A stretch of 64,000 bases of DNA. Source: Litorimonas sp046250185 (lineage in GTDB: Bacteria; Pseudomonadota; Alphaproteobacteria; Caulobacterales; Maricaulaceae). How positions within the stretch are numbered: position 1 is the stretch's first letter; every line of letters starts with the position of its first letter. The stretch lies in the NCBI RefSeq assembly GCF_046250185.1, contig NZ_CP176469.1; one strand, 5' to 3'. A program made the position numbers and the translations under genes. Below are positions 35,288 through 42,355 of the stretch, one piece after another. Under the pieces are notes generated by a model that saw only the letters and a program-made list of their open reading frames with translations, had not been told where the DNA came from and ran no database searches.

Positions 35288-36052
35288 ATGAGATTTGTGG
35301 CTGTGATGTTTATATGGTGTGCGAGTGCAGGCTTTGCGCATGCCGAAACCGAACTTCGCGGGGAGTTGTTCTGCTTTCCCGCCAAAGACGTTCCCAAAAT
35401 TATTGATGCCTTGGCAGACGTTGATATGGATCGCCGCGACGTCGTCGATGTGAGTGTGGAGCCACGTTTTCTGATCAAGGACGAAGGGACTTGGCCAGAC
35501 CGTTTTTTCATCCGCACGGAAACCGCTGAAATTGATGTTCCTATTCAGAAACCCTCGGGGCAGACGCCAGCATTTATTGACGCGGCTCGGGCCCATAAAG
35601 ACGGGGATATTTGCGTGGCCGACAAAGCCCGCGCGGATCGACCAAAATATGATGAAGGCCTATATTTTGAAATGGGTCTCTCTCCGCATTTTCACAATAG
35701 ATCAGGCGAACACGCGCTGGCAGAACTTGAAGAAGGTGCGAAAGACGGAAAGAAGTTTTACAAAAAAATGATCCCCGCCGCTGTCCGCCTCTTTATGCCA
35801 GACACCGATTATTTGGCCGTGCAATATTCAGATTTCCGTACCAATGATGCGCAAGTTTTTGCCAAAGTTGGAGATCAGGAAGTCCCTCTACAGACAGAAT
35901 TATACAAGGATTTACATGTCGTTTCGCTGGACACGTTGGAAGACATGGACGCCAGCGCGCTGATCATTAAAGGTGGGAGCTACCGCCTGCTACCAACTGT
36001 AAGTGTCAAAACCATGCGCAAATTTGGCTTCGGTCAAGATGAGGAAAATTAG
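35288..36052 (+). CDS. Secreted protein of unknown function, first of a tandem paralog pair
   Basis: A 254-residue exported protein; family not recognised. ATG 35288 opens a clear signal peptide cleaved after about AHA (MRFVAVMFIWCASAGFAHA). Two cysteines lie near FCFPA and DICVAD. The segment LEEGAKDGKKFYKKMIPAAV, then a hydrophobic VRLFMPDTDYLAVQYSDF, aligns with LREGAKDGSKIMNSLAPGG and the following IIIRPADYD of the next gene, so the two are paralogs. An earlier in-frame start at 35195 would destroy the signal peptide and is rejected. The partner starts 11 bases downstream. Confidence 0.7.
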   Translation: MRFVAVMFIWCASAGFAHAETELRGELFCFPAKDVPKIIDALADVDMDRRDVVDVSVEPRFLIKDEGTWPDRFFIRTETAEIDVPIQKPSGQTPAFIDAARAHKDGDICVADKARADRPKYDEGLYFEMGLSPHFHNRSGEHALAELEEGAKDGKKFYKKMIPAAVRLFMPDTDYLAVQYSDFRTNDAQVFAKVGDQEVPLQTELYKDLHVVSLDTLEDMDASALIIKGGSYRLLPTVSVKTMRKFGFGQDEEN

Positions 36053-36063
36053 GATATAAATGA

Positions 36064-36861
36064 ATGATGAAACTGACAATCTACACGGCAGCCCTCACGT
36101 TAATGATGTCAACGCCTGTATTGGCGAAGGATGACCATAAGGATGATTGTACCGACGCCAAAGACCTTGTGAATATGGCGCAGTCTATCTACGGCGCTAA
36201 AGCTGAACTGACGGACATTATTGCGCCCGATGCGATATTGCAGTTAAAGGCGCTAAATGGGAACCCAGCCCCCACGGGTATGCTGTATCGATTTGAGGGC
36301 CAGACGGTTGAGTTGCCTTTGGACGAAAACGGCGTCGTTCAAGACCTCAAGCAGTCCATGAATTTTAATAAGGACGGCGAAATCTGTAAATTGATTGACG
36401 GCGTTGTGCCCGAAGACACGGGCGACGATACAGTTCAGGCTAACATGAATTTCAGCTTCGCGTATAAACCTCAAAACGGCAGCTATAGTGTTGCGACTTT
36501 GCGGGAGGGTGCCAAAGACGGGTCAAAGATCATGAATTCGCTTGCGCCTGGTGGTCTTGGCTTTGTGGTGCCTGGGCTAAAGTCGATCATCATACGGCCA
36601 GCAGACTACGATATGGATGCAATGCCGACCGTCACATGGACAAAAGACGGCGAAGTCATAGACGGGCCAGTCCCTTCTGTTTATGCAAAAACTCAACGCT
36701 TTTTGATCAAAGATATAAAGCGCAGCAAAGCGGACAGTCTTAAAATTTCAGGGCCATACACGCTGAAGGCTGGATTTAAATTCGATCCAGAAGAGATGGC
36801 TAAGGCCGAAGCTGAGCGCGTCGCGAAGCTAGCGGGCGGGACAAATTCCGCTGCCGAGTAG
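36064..36861 (+). CDS. Secreted protein of unknown function, second of a tandem paralog pair
   Basis: A 265-residue exported protein; family not recognised. A signal peptide (MMKLTIYTAALTLMMSTPVLA) is followed by an acidic mature protein with Cys29 (DDCTDAK) and a Cys near GEICKLID. The shared block REGAKDGSKIM...FVVPGLKSIIIRPADYD places it with the preceding gene. A further parallel is the GDIC/GEIC segment in the first half of both. The last 25 residues are Ala/Glu-rich and probably disordered. The pair is probably one operon. Confidence 0.7.
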   Translation: MMKLTIYTAALTLMMSTPVLAKDDHKDDCTDAKDLVNMAQSIYGAKAELTDIIAPDAILQLKALNGNPAPTGMLYRFEGQTVELPLDENGVVQDLKQSMNFNKDGEICKLIDGVVPEDTGDDTVQANMNFSFAYKPQNGSYSVATLREGAKDGSKIMNSLAPGGLGFVVPGLKSIIIRPADYDMDAMPTVTWTKDGEVIDGPVPSVYAKTQRFLIKDIKRSKADSLKISGPYTLKAGFKFDPEEMAKAEAERVAKLAGGTNSAAE

Positions 36862-36895
36862 TTGCAACTGATCGGATATGCGCTACAGATCAGCC

Positions 36896-37084
36896 ATGTT
36901 GTCCCAAACGCCCACAATTCAAAGCCCGTGCAAGCTGATCTGCGAAATGGATTTGACCTCTGCTCTGTGTAAAGGCTGTGGCCGTACGCGCGAGGAAATC
37001 GCCACATGGTCCCGCATGACCCCCGCCAAGCGCGCATTTATTATGACGGAGTTAGAAGACCGTATGGCGGAACTGGATAAGTAG
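36896..37084 (+). CDS. DUF1289 family small cysteine-rich protein
   Basis: A 62-residue cytoplasmic protein with the complete DUF1289 pattern: SPCKLICEMD, then LCKGCGRTREEIATW and a final helix with MTPAKRAFIM. Four cysteines suggest a small metal or Fe-S site. The function is not known. ATG 36896 gives the usual family length; ATG 36878 adds six residues. It follows the secreted pair by about 35 bases. Confidence 0.85.
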   Translation: MLSQTPTIQSPCKLICEMDLTSALCKGCGRTREEIATWSRMTPAKRAFIMTELEDRMAELDK

Positions 37085-37107
37085 ATGATGCAAGTGGAGG
37101 CGCGACC

Positions 37108-37482
37108 ATGATTTCATCCGCAGCTTGGGCCTTAATCGGCGTCGTCATTGGGGCTTTGCTCTCTGGCCTGATTAATTATCTTTTGCAAAAACAGCGTTTC
37201 AAACATGACAAAGATATGTTCCTGACGCAGAACCAAAGCACCGAAATGGTCAAGGCTTTGCTCCTCGAAATGATGAGCCATAAGAGTTACACGGACCGCA
37301 AATTCGAGGCCCTCAAAAAACCTATTGGTGGTTACTCTGATGATAGAGTGCGGCAGCTTTTACACGAATTAAATGCTAAGAAAGTCGATCGTGACGGTGA
37401 GGAGTGGTGGTATCTCGTGGATCGTGAACAAGAGCGTATCGCCCATTTGAAAGCGGCAAAGCAGAAGAAAAGCAAAGCCTAG
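37108..37482 (+). CDS. Hypothetical membrane-anchored protein, 124 residues
   Basis: Family not recognised. It has a single N-terminal helix (about residues 5-27, ALIGVVIGALLSGLINYLL) and a basic cytoplasmic part. The segment KKPIGGYSDDRVRQLLHELNAKKVDRDGEEWWYLVDREQE looks like a small winged or helical domain. A good GGAGG ribosome site lies upstream (near 37097). The stop overlaps the convergent argH stop by four bases. Confidence 0.6.
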   Translation: MISSAAWALIGVVIGALLSGLINYLLQKQRFKHDKDMFLTQNQSTEMVKALLLEMMSHKSYTDRKFEALKKPIGGYSDDRVRQLLHELNAKKVDRDGEEWWYLVDREQERIAHLKAAKQKKSKA

Positions 37483-38888
37483 CCCAGCTCTCCCTGCCAC
37501 CGCTTGACCTGCTTAGCGACCTCGCTCGGGGCCGTACCGCCATAGCTGGTGCGAGAGCTGGCCGAGGCCAAGGGCGTTAGCACGCGGTAGACATCGTCGG
37601 TGATGCGCGGCTCGACGGATTGCATATCTGCGAGCGATAATTCGTCCAACGTCACGCCCTGCTTTTCCGCCATAGCGACGATGGTCCCTGTGACGTGATG
37701 CGCGTCGCGAAACGGCATGTTCAACTTCATCACCAACCAATCGGCGAGGTCTGTCGCCGTGGAGAACGCTGCTCCTGCGGCTGCGGCCAAGCGGTCTTTA
37801 TTCGGTGTCATATCAGAGATCATGCCCGCCATCGCAGCGAGGCCAACGTCGAGCGCTTCGAAGGCATCAAATACGGGTTCTTTGTCTTCTTGCATGTCCT
37901 TAGAATAGGCCAAGGGAAGGCCTTTCATGACGATCGTCAAGCTGATCAGCGCGCCCGCGATGCGCCCGACTTTGGCGCGGACAAGCTCTGCGGCATCAGG
38001 ATTGCGCTTTTGCGGCATGATCGAGCTACCTGTGGTAAAAGCATCAGATAGCGTGATGAATTGGAATTGCGCCGACGTCCAGATCACGATTTCCTCGGAA
38101 AGCCGCGATAGGTGGGTGGCACAAATGCTGGCCGCGCTAAGCGCTTCGAGGGCAAAGTCGCGGGCAGAGACAGCGTCAAGCGAGTTCGCCATAGGCCGTG
38201 CGAAGTCAAGCTCTGTGGCCGTTGCGTCGCGGTCAATCGGGTAGGGCGTACCAGCCAGCGCAGCCGCGCCCAACGGGCTTTCATTCATACGCTTGCGACA
38301 GTCGCGCATACGGTCACGATCCCGCGCAAACATTTCAAGATATGCCAGCATGTGATGGCCGAACGTCACGGGCTGCGCGGATTGCAGATGGGTGAAGCCG
38401 GGCATGATCGTGTCTGTGTTCTTGGCCGCTTGCGCCAGCAGTGCGGTCATCAGTGTTGTCAGCTGCACATCGAATTGATCAAGGTGATCGCGTACCCAGA
38501 GGCGGAAATCGGTCGCGACCTGATCATTGCGAGAGCGGCCCGTATGCAACCGCCCGCCAGCCTCGCCGATCTTCTCTTTCAGGCGGGCTTCGATATTGAG
38601 GTGGATGTCTTCGAGATCGTTCGAGAACGGGAATGTCCCCGCCGCAATTTCGGCCTCAATTTCGTCCAGCCCTGTATGAATGGCGTCGCGGTCTTCTGCT
38701 GTGATGATCCCCTGCGCGGCGAGCATGTCGGAATGTGCTTTGGAGCCACGGATATCTTGCGCGGCGAGGCGCTGGTCAAAGCCGATAGAGACGTTGATCG
38801 CTTGCATCAGCGCGCCTGGCTCTGCGGCGAAACGGCCTCCCCACATAGACTGGCCTTTCGCAGTTTTCTTGTTTAAATCATCAGCCAT
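37479..38888 (-). CDS. argH: Argininosuccinate lyase
   Basis: Cleaves argininosuccinate to arginine and fumarate, the last step of arginine synthesis. The 469-residue protein begins MADDLNKKTAKGQSMWGGRF, with MWGGRF being the common family start. The signature GSSIMPQKRNPDAAELVR (about 290-307) holds the flexible catalytic loop. HTGRSRNDQVATDFRLW and GFTHLQSAQPVTFGH supply the other active-site regions. ATG 38888 is chosen; an earlier frame is unlikely. This start shares the tetranucleotide CATG with the divergent tlpA-like gene, leaving no space between them. Confidence 0.96.
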   Translation of the reverse strand: MADDLNKKTAKGQSMWGGRFAAEPGALMQAINVSIGFDQRLAAQDIRGSKAHSDMLAAQGIITAEDRDAIHTGLDEIEAEIAAGTFPFSNDLEDIHLNIEARLKEKIGEAGGRLHTGRSRNDQVATDFRLWVRDHLDQFDVQLTTLMTALLAQAAKNTDTIMPGFTHLQSAQPVTFGHHMLAYLEMFARDRDRMRDCRKRMNESPLGAAALAGTPYPIDRDATATELDFARPMANSLDAVSARDFALEALSAASICATHLSRLSEEIVIWTSAQFQFITLSDAFTTGSSIMPQKRNPDAAELVRAKVGRIAGALISLTIVMKGLPLAYSKDMQEDKEPVFDAFEALDVGLAAMAGMISDMTPNKDRLAAAAGAAFSTATDLADWLVMKLNMPFRDAHHVTGTIVAMAEKQGVTLDELSLADMQSVEPRITDDVYRVLTPLASASSRTSYGGTAPSEVAKQVKRWQGELG

Positions 38889-39471
38889 GACACAGTCTCT
38901 CTTTACACTCGGTAACGCCATTCGCGCACTTATTCTTGTGGGGCTTGTAGCGGTAATGTTTGTAGTAGTGCAATCCTGCCAAAAGCCGAAAACGGGACTA
39001 ATGCAATTTTCAACGGCGAGTTTGAAGAAATTGACCGTTTTGGACGCTCCGCCGCCGCAGCCAAGCCTCGTTTTTAACGATGCGCGCGGTCAAGAGATGA
39101 CCCTCGCAGATTATAAAGGGCAGGTTGTGCTGCTAAATGTCTGGGCCACATGGTGTCCGCCTTGCGTGGCGGAAATGCCCACGCTCGATGCACTGCAAGC
39201 ATTGAAAGGTGGCAAGGATTTTCAAGTTGTGACGGTGTCTATGGACCGCACGCCAGAGTTGGCGATGGAGTGGCTTGAGGCAGAAGGCTTATCCGAATTG
39301 CCCGCCTGGCATGACGGCACATATGCCTTGAACGACAGAGCGCAACTGCCAGGCCTGCCGACCAGTATCCTCTACGATCGCGGCGGCCGAGAACTCGCCC
39401 GCATCCCTGGCGAAGTCGACTGGATGAGCGAAGAGGCCATCGCCATGATTGACTACGCGGTGGGGTATTAG
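38887..39471 (+). CDS. TlpA-family thiol:disulfide oxidoreductase, membrane anchored
   Basis: A 194-residue periplasmic thioredoxin-like protein. An N-terminal hydrophobic segment (about residues 12-31) ends in VVQSC, which may be a lipobox or just an anchor. The active site is WATWCPPC, the TlpA/ResA type Cys-Pro-Pro-Cys, and the cis-Pro region is QLPGLPTSILYD. It would reduce periplasmic disulfides, for instance in cytochrome maturation. Its ATG (38887-38889) overlaps the argH ATG on the other strand. It ends with a 4-base overlap with the convergent SRPBCC gene. Confidence 0.87.
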   Translation: MTQSLFTLGNAIRALILVGLVAVMFVVVQSCQKPKTGLMQFSTASLKKLTVLDAPPPQPSLVFNDARGQEMTLADYKGQVVLLNVWATWCPPCVAEMPTLDALQALKGGKDFQVVTVSMDRTPELAMEWLEAEGLSELPAWHDGTYALNDRAQLPGLPTSILYDRGGRELARIPGEVDWMSEEAIAMIDYAVGY

Positions 39472-40007
39472 TCCGTCTCCGCCACATGTTTCGCATATGC
39501 TGCCAGCACCTCTGGCCATGTTGTTTCAAAATAGCGTTCGGCCTCTAGCCAAGCTTCGGTATCGCCAAAACCTGTGTGGAAGAGGCGGAGGCGAGTGGTG
39601 TCGTCATCCACGGGGATCATCCAGAGTTGGACGACTGTCATACTCTCGCTGATCTCTTCCATATAAGGCGGCATTTTCCAGCTAAACGAGATCATGCGCG
39701 TACCGTCCGCAGAGTCCCGCTGCCAGCCGAGCAAAACGCCGTCTTCGGCCCCGCGTTGCCCCTTGGGTGCGTCGGGTGCGAACCAGACTTCATAGGTCCC
39801 GCCTATGGTTCCGTCGACAATGGCTCTGGGCGCGAAGAAGCTCTCTAAACCTTCAGCCGTCGTCCAATCCGTCCAGACTTCCTCTATGCCAGCCTCGACT
39901 CGGGTGTCGTCATAGACCATCGGGCGAAGCTGAGCCGCACTGATTTGCGGGGCGATTCCCAGCCAAAATCCCAAAATGATCCAAATTTTACGCACGGACT
40001 GCCTCAT
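39468..40007 (-). CDS. Exported SRPBCC/AHSA1-like domain protein
   Basis: A 179-residue protein with a signal peptide (to about ISAAQ, residue 26) and an Aha1/START-like SRPBCC domain. Typical text is VEAGIEEVWTDWTTAEGLESFFAP and GTYEVWF, ending TWPEVLAAYAKH. SRPBCC folds bind hydrophobic ligands; no substrate can be named. Export of such a domain is moderately unusual. The gap after its start (40008-40219) holds only an AT-rich promoter-like stretch. Confidence 0.8.
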   Translation of the reverse strand: MRQSVRKIWIILGFWLGIAPQISAAQLRPMVYDDTRVEAGIEEVWTDWTTAEGLESFFAPRAIVDGTIGGTYEVWFAPDAPKGQRGAEDGVLLGWQRDSADGTRMISFSWKMPPYMEEISESMTVVQLWMIPVDDDTTRLRLFHTGFGDTEAWLEAERYFETTWPEVLAAYAKHVAETD

Positions 40008-40219
40008 AATTAATGTTGCCTTACGGTTAACTTACCACAAAGCGGCGAAATTAAGCAGGGGCATTTACACGCTTTTTCAGCGCATTAGCCGCGAAGGTGT
40101 CACAAATGCGGCACATATTTCATGGCAGAAACATGAATTTCTGGTCACTTGAGCGAAGGAGGAAAGCGGGTCAGATTCAATGGGCTTCGGGGGGAGCAGC
40201 ATGAACAGAGGAGATTATC

Positions 40220-40594
40220 ATGCGTATTTCTACTTCCACATTTGCCTTCCTTTTTCCGATTATTCTGGCGGTTCCCGTCGCAGTATCGGCGCAAGACAGT
40301 GACATGATTGAAGTCACGCCGACTGTCCCAACCGCCGCCGAGAGTTTCGCGGCCGCTGACTTGGATCAGTCCGGCACACTCAATGGCGACGAATTCGTCA
40401 GCTATGCGGTTATGCGGGCTGATGCAGGTGACGAGGACTTTAAAGTGACGGTGAGTTCCGGCGATTATGACGGCGCTTTCACTGCTAAAGATGCCGATGC
40501 TGATAACGAGATCAGCGCCGCAGAGGCAGGGGCTGAAGCCGCAACCGATTCAGACGTTGATATGGAAGACGGCGACACACCAGAACCTATGTAG
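40220..40594 (+). CDS. Secreted EF-hand domain protein
   Basis: A 124-residue exported protein. The signal peptide ends near VSAQD (about residue 25). Two EF-hand-like loops follow: DLDQSGTLNGDE (about residues 48-59), a good calcium loop, and DADADNEISAAE (about 91-102). The C-terminus is strongly acidic. It probably binds Ca2+ in the periplasm. A GGAG ribosome site (near 40208) precedes the ATG, and a strong terminator closes the unit. Confidence 0.82.
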   Translation: MRISTSTFAFLFPIILAVPVAVSAQDSDMIEVTPTVPTAAESFAAADLDQSGTLNGDEFVSYAVMRADAGDEDFKVTVSSGDYDGAFTAKDADADNEISAAEAGAEAATDSDVDMEDGDTPEPM

Positions 40595-40621
40595 CCCTGG
40601 TCTGACCCAACCTTAAACCTA

Positions 40622-40667
40622 CCGAGCCCCAAGTTCATTTCAGCTTGGGGCTCGGTTTTGTTTTTTA
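40622..40667 (+). terminator. Rho-independent terminator after the EF-hand gene
   Basis: CCGAGCCCCAAG (40622-40633) pairs with CTTGGGGCTCGG (40644-40655), a perfect 12-bp stem with a 10-base loop, followed by TTTTG and a six-T run. Confidence 0.93.
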
Positions 40668-40803
40668 AACCACACAAAAGCTGCCTCATTCTTGCCGCAA
40701 AGATTATGGTAAATTACAAGTAATGAGCAGGGAGGACTGTTCAGACTCGGCACATCTTGTATGGGCCAAAGCCTGTGACATAAACGATTTAGGAGAAATC
40801 TAC

Positions 40804-41427
40804 ATGACTATTGCAAAAACACTGATGGCGGCAACCGCTATGACATTGATGTTGGCCGCCGCGCCAAGCGTCTCTTTCGCCCAAGACGCGATGATGGACA
40901 AAGCTAAAAATGCTGCCGTTGATAAAGGTAAAGAAGTGGCCAAGGATAAAGCCGCCGAAGAGCTATCTGGCATGTCAGGTGTCGCCGCTGATAAAGGCAT
41001 CGATGCGGGCGCCGATATGATCAAGGGCAAATCTGCTAAGGACGCTGCAATGGGTGCCGTGATGGGCACAGGCAAAGACGAAATGAAAGCCGTTGTTGTC
41101 GGCGACGAGGGCATTGCTAGCCCTGATCTGTCCGCCTCAGAAATGCAAACAGCCGGTAAGGTCATGATCAAAGGCGGATCAGCCGAAGACGCGGCGATGG
41201 AAGTCGCCAAAGATCGCGCCAAGGATAAAGTTATGGATAAGGTCAAGTCTTACGGCGGGACTATGAAGGCGCCAACACCTGTTGCTGCGCCCGCGCCGTC
41301 TGGAACGATGACCACTACGGGCGCTATGACAACTCAAACAACAACTGTGACAGTGAATTGTCCGTCAGGCACAACAGCACAGCCCGACGGGACGTGCATG
41401 ATCACAGGCGACTATAACGGCGGCTAA
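40804..41427 (+). CDS. Secreted Ala/Lys-rich protein with internal repeat
   Basis: Family not recognised. A 207-residue exported protein with signal peptide ending near VSFAQD. The mature part is low-complexity, rich in Ala, Lys, Asp and Met, and probably helical. It carries an internal duplication: MIKGKSAKDAAMGAV and MIKGGSAEDAAMEVA about 60 residues apart. A Thr-rich stretch (TTTGAMTTQTTTVTVN) precedes a C-terminal CPSGTTAQPDGTC with two cysteines that could form a disulfide. The AGGAGA ribosome site at 40791-40796 supports ATG 40804. Amphipathic Lys/Ala repeats resemble stress or envelope-stabilising proteins, but no function is assigned. Confidence 0.7.
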   Translation: MTIAKTLMAATAMTLMLAAAPSVSFAQDAMMDKAKNAAVDKGKEVAKDKAAEELSGMSGVAADKGIDAGADMIKGKSAKDAAMGAVMGTGKDEMKAVVVGDEGIASPDLSASEMQTAGKVMIKGGSAEDAAMEVAKDRAKDKVMDKVKSYGGTMKAPTPVAAPAPSGTMTTTGAMTTQTTTVTVNCPSGTTAQPDGTCMITGDYNGG

Positions 41428-41467
41428 ACGCGCCTAAATCTAAATGTGTGGTGTAATGTGTGGGAAG

Positions 41468-41493
41468 AGCCGAGGTTTGCGCCTCGGCTTTTT
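41468..41493 (+). terminator. Rho-independent terminator
   Basis: AGCCGAGG (41468-41475) pairs with CCTCGGCT (41482-41489) around a six-base loop, followed by TTTT. It closes the transcript of the secreted Ala/Lys-rich protein gene. Confidence 0.9.
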
Positions 41494-41596
41494 AATTGGG
41501 CGGGAGTCGGAACTTAAATCCTTACAAGGTGTTAATAGGTTGGGAAGGCAAGAAATGTGTCTTGCTAAGACATATAAACAAAACACGGAGAGACTT

Positions 41597-41755
41597 ATGT
41601 TACGTTACGCTATTATTGCACTTGTTATCGCTGTTATTGCAGCCCTTTTAGGCTTTGGCGGCATTGCCGCTGGCGCACAATACATTGCGGGTGTCCTATT
41701 TGTGATCTTTTTGATCCTCTTGGTCGTTCACCTACTGGGCGGTAAAAAGATTTAG
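41597..41755 (+). CDS. DUF1328 family small membrane protein (YtjA-like)
   Basis: A 52-residue protein almost entirely made of two hydrophobic helices, with the DUF1328 pattern: MLRYAIIALVIAVIAALLGFGGIAAGA then a second helix ending LLVVHLLGGKK. The family is widespread and linked loosely to stress. A GGAGAG ribosome site precedes ATG 41597. A longer in-frame reading from 41444 crosses a terminator and is rejected. Confidence 0.88.
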   Translation: MLRYAIIALVIAVIAALLGFGGIAAGAQYIAGVLFVIFLILLVVHLLGGKKI

Positions 41756-41773
41756 CAATCTTATAATTTGATG

Positions 41774-41815
41774 AAAAAGACGGTTCTCTGTTTTCAGGGG
41801 AGCGTCTTTTTTTTT
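41774..41815 (+). terminator. Rho-independent terminator after the DUF1328 gene
   Basis: The outer stem AAAAAGACG (41774-41782) and CGTCTTTTT (41803-41811) pairs, with additional inner pairing of CTCT with the GGGGAG side, and a long T run follows. Confidence 0.85.
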
Positions 41816-41855
41816 GGCATAGTTGCACAATTTGTCAAAATTTTTTCAAACGCGC

Positions 41856-41884
41856 CTTGAAGTGACCTCACGGCAGGACTACAT
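41856..41884 (+). promoter_or_regulatory. RpoH-like heat-shock promoter of groESL
   Basis: CTTGAA at 41856-41861 and CTACAT at 41879-41884 with a 17-base spacer resemble the alphaproteobacterial sigma-32 pattern (CTTG... about 17 ...CYTATNT). The predicted start site would fall at the left edge of the CIRCE element, so sigma-32 activation and HrcA repression would act on the same promoter. Confidence 0.6.
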
Positions 41885-41892
41885 GCCACCTG

Positions 41893-41919
41893 TTAGCACT
41901 CGCCCTATGTGAGTGCTAA
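41893..41919 (+). promoter_or_regulatory. CIRCE element (HrcA operator)
   Basis: TTAGCACTC (41893-41901), nine bases, GAGTGCTAA (41911-41919): a perfect match to the CIRCE inverted repeat. It lies 36 bases before groES, so HrcA repression of groESL is expected. hrcA itself is not in this window. Confidence 0.97.
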
Positions 41920-41954
41920 AGTGTATTTAACCCTTAGATCAAGAGAGTGAGACT

Positions 41955-42242
41955 ATGAAATTTCGTCCCCTCCACGACCGCGTTGTTGTAGAACGCGTCA
42001 AAGAAGACACTAAAACAGCTGGCGGGATCATCATCCCGGACACAGCTACCGAAAAACCCTCCGAAGGCAAAGTTGTCGCTGTCGGACCTGGCACCCGCGA
42101 CCATGACGGGAACCTCAACAAGCTTGATGTCAAAAAAGGCGATCGCGTCTTGTTCGGCAAATGGGGCGGTACCGAAGTCAAAATCGACGGCAAAGACCTA
42201 CTTATCATGAAAGAGTCCGATATTATGGGAGTGATCGGCTAA
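41955..42242 (+). CDS. groES: Co-chaperonin GroES
   Basis: The 95-residue lid of the GroEL chamber. It starts MKFRPLHDRVVVERV, holds the mobile loop EDTKTAGGIIIPDTA that contacts GroEL, and ends ESDIMGVIG. All are canonical. A GAGAGTGAG ribosome site precedes the ATG. groEL follows after 113 bases, with CIRCE and a heat-shock promoter upstream of both. Confidence 0.98.
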   Translation: MKFRPLHDRVVVERVKEDTKTAGGIIIPDTATEKPSEGKVVAVGPGTRDHDGNLNKLDVKKGDRVLFGKWGGTEVKIDGKDLLIMKESDIMGVIG

Positions 42243-42355
42243 ACCGATCAATCTCATAATTCGGACAACCGGGCGGAACGAAAGTGTTTTCAACGAAAAC
42301 ACGCAGTGAGCACCGGCAAACACTAAACACTTAATTCTCTACAGGAGATTTTACT

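Noticed and set aside
38112..38876. 254-codon plus-strand frame
   Set aside because: Antisense to argH; no coherent domain.
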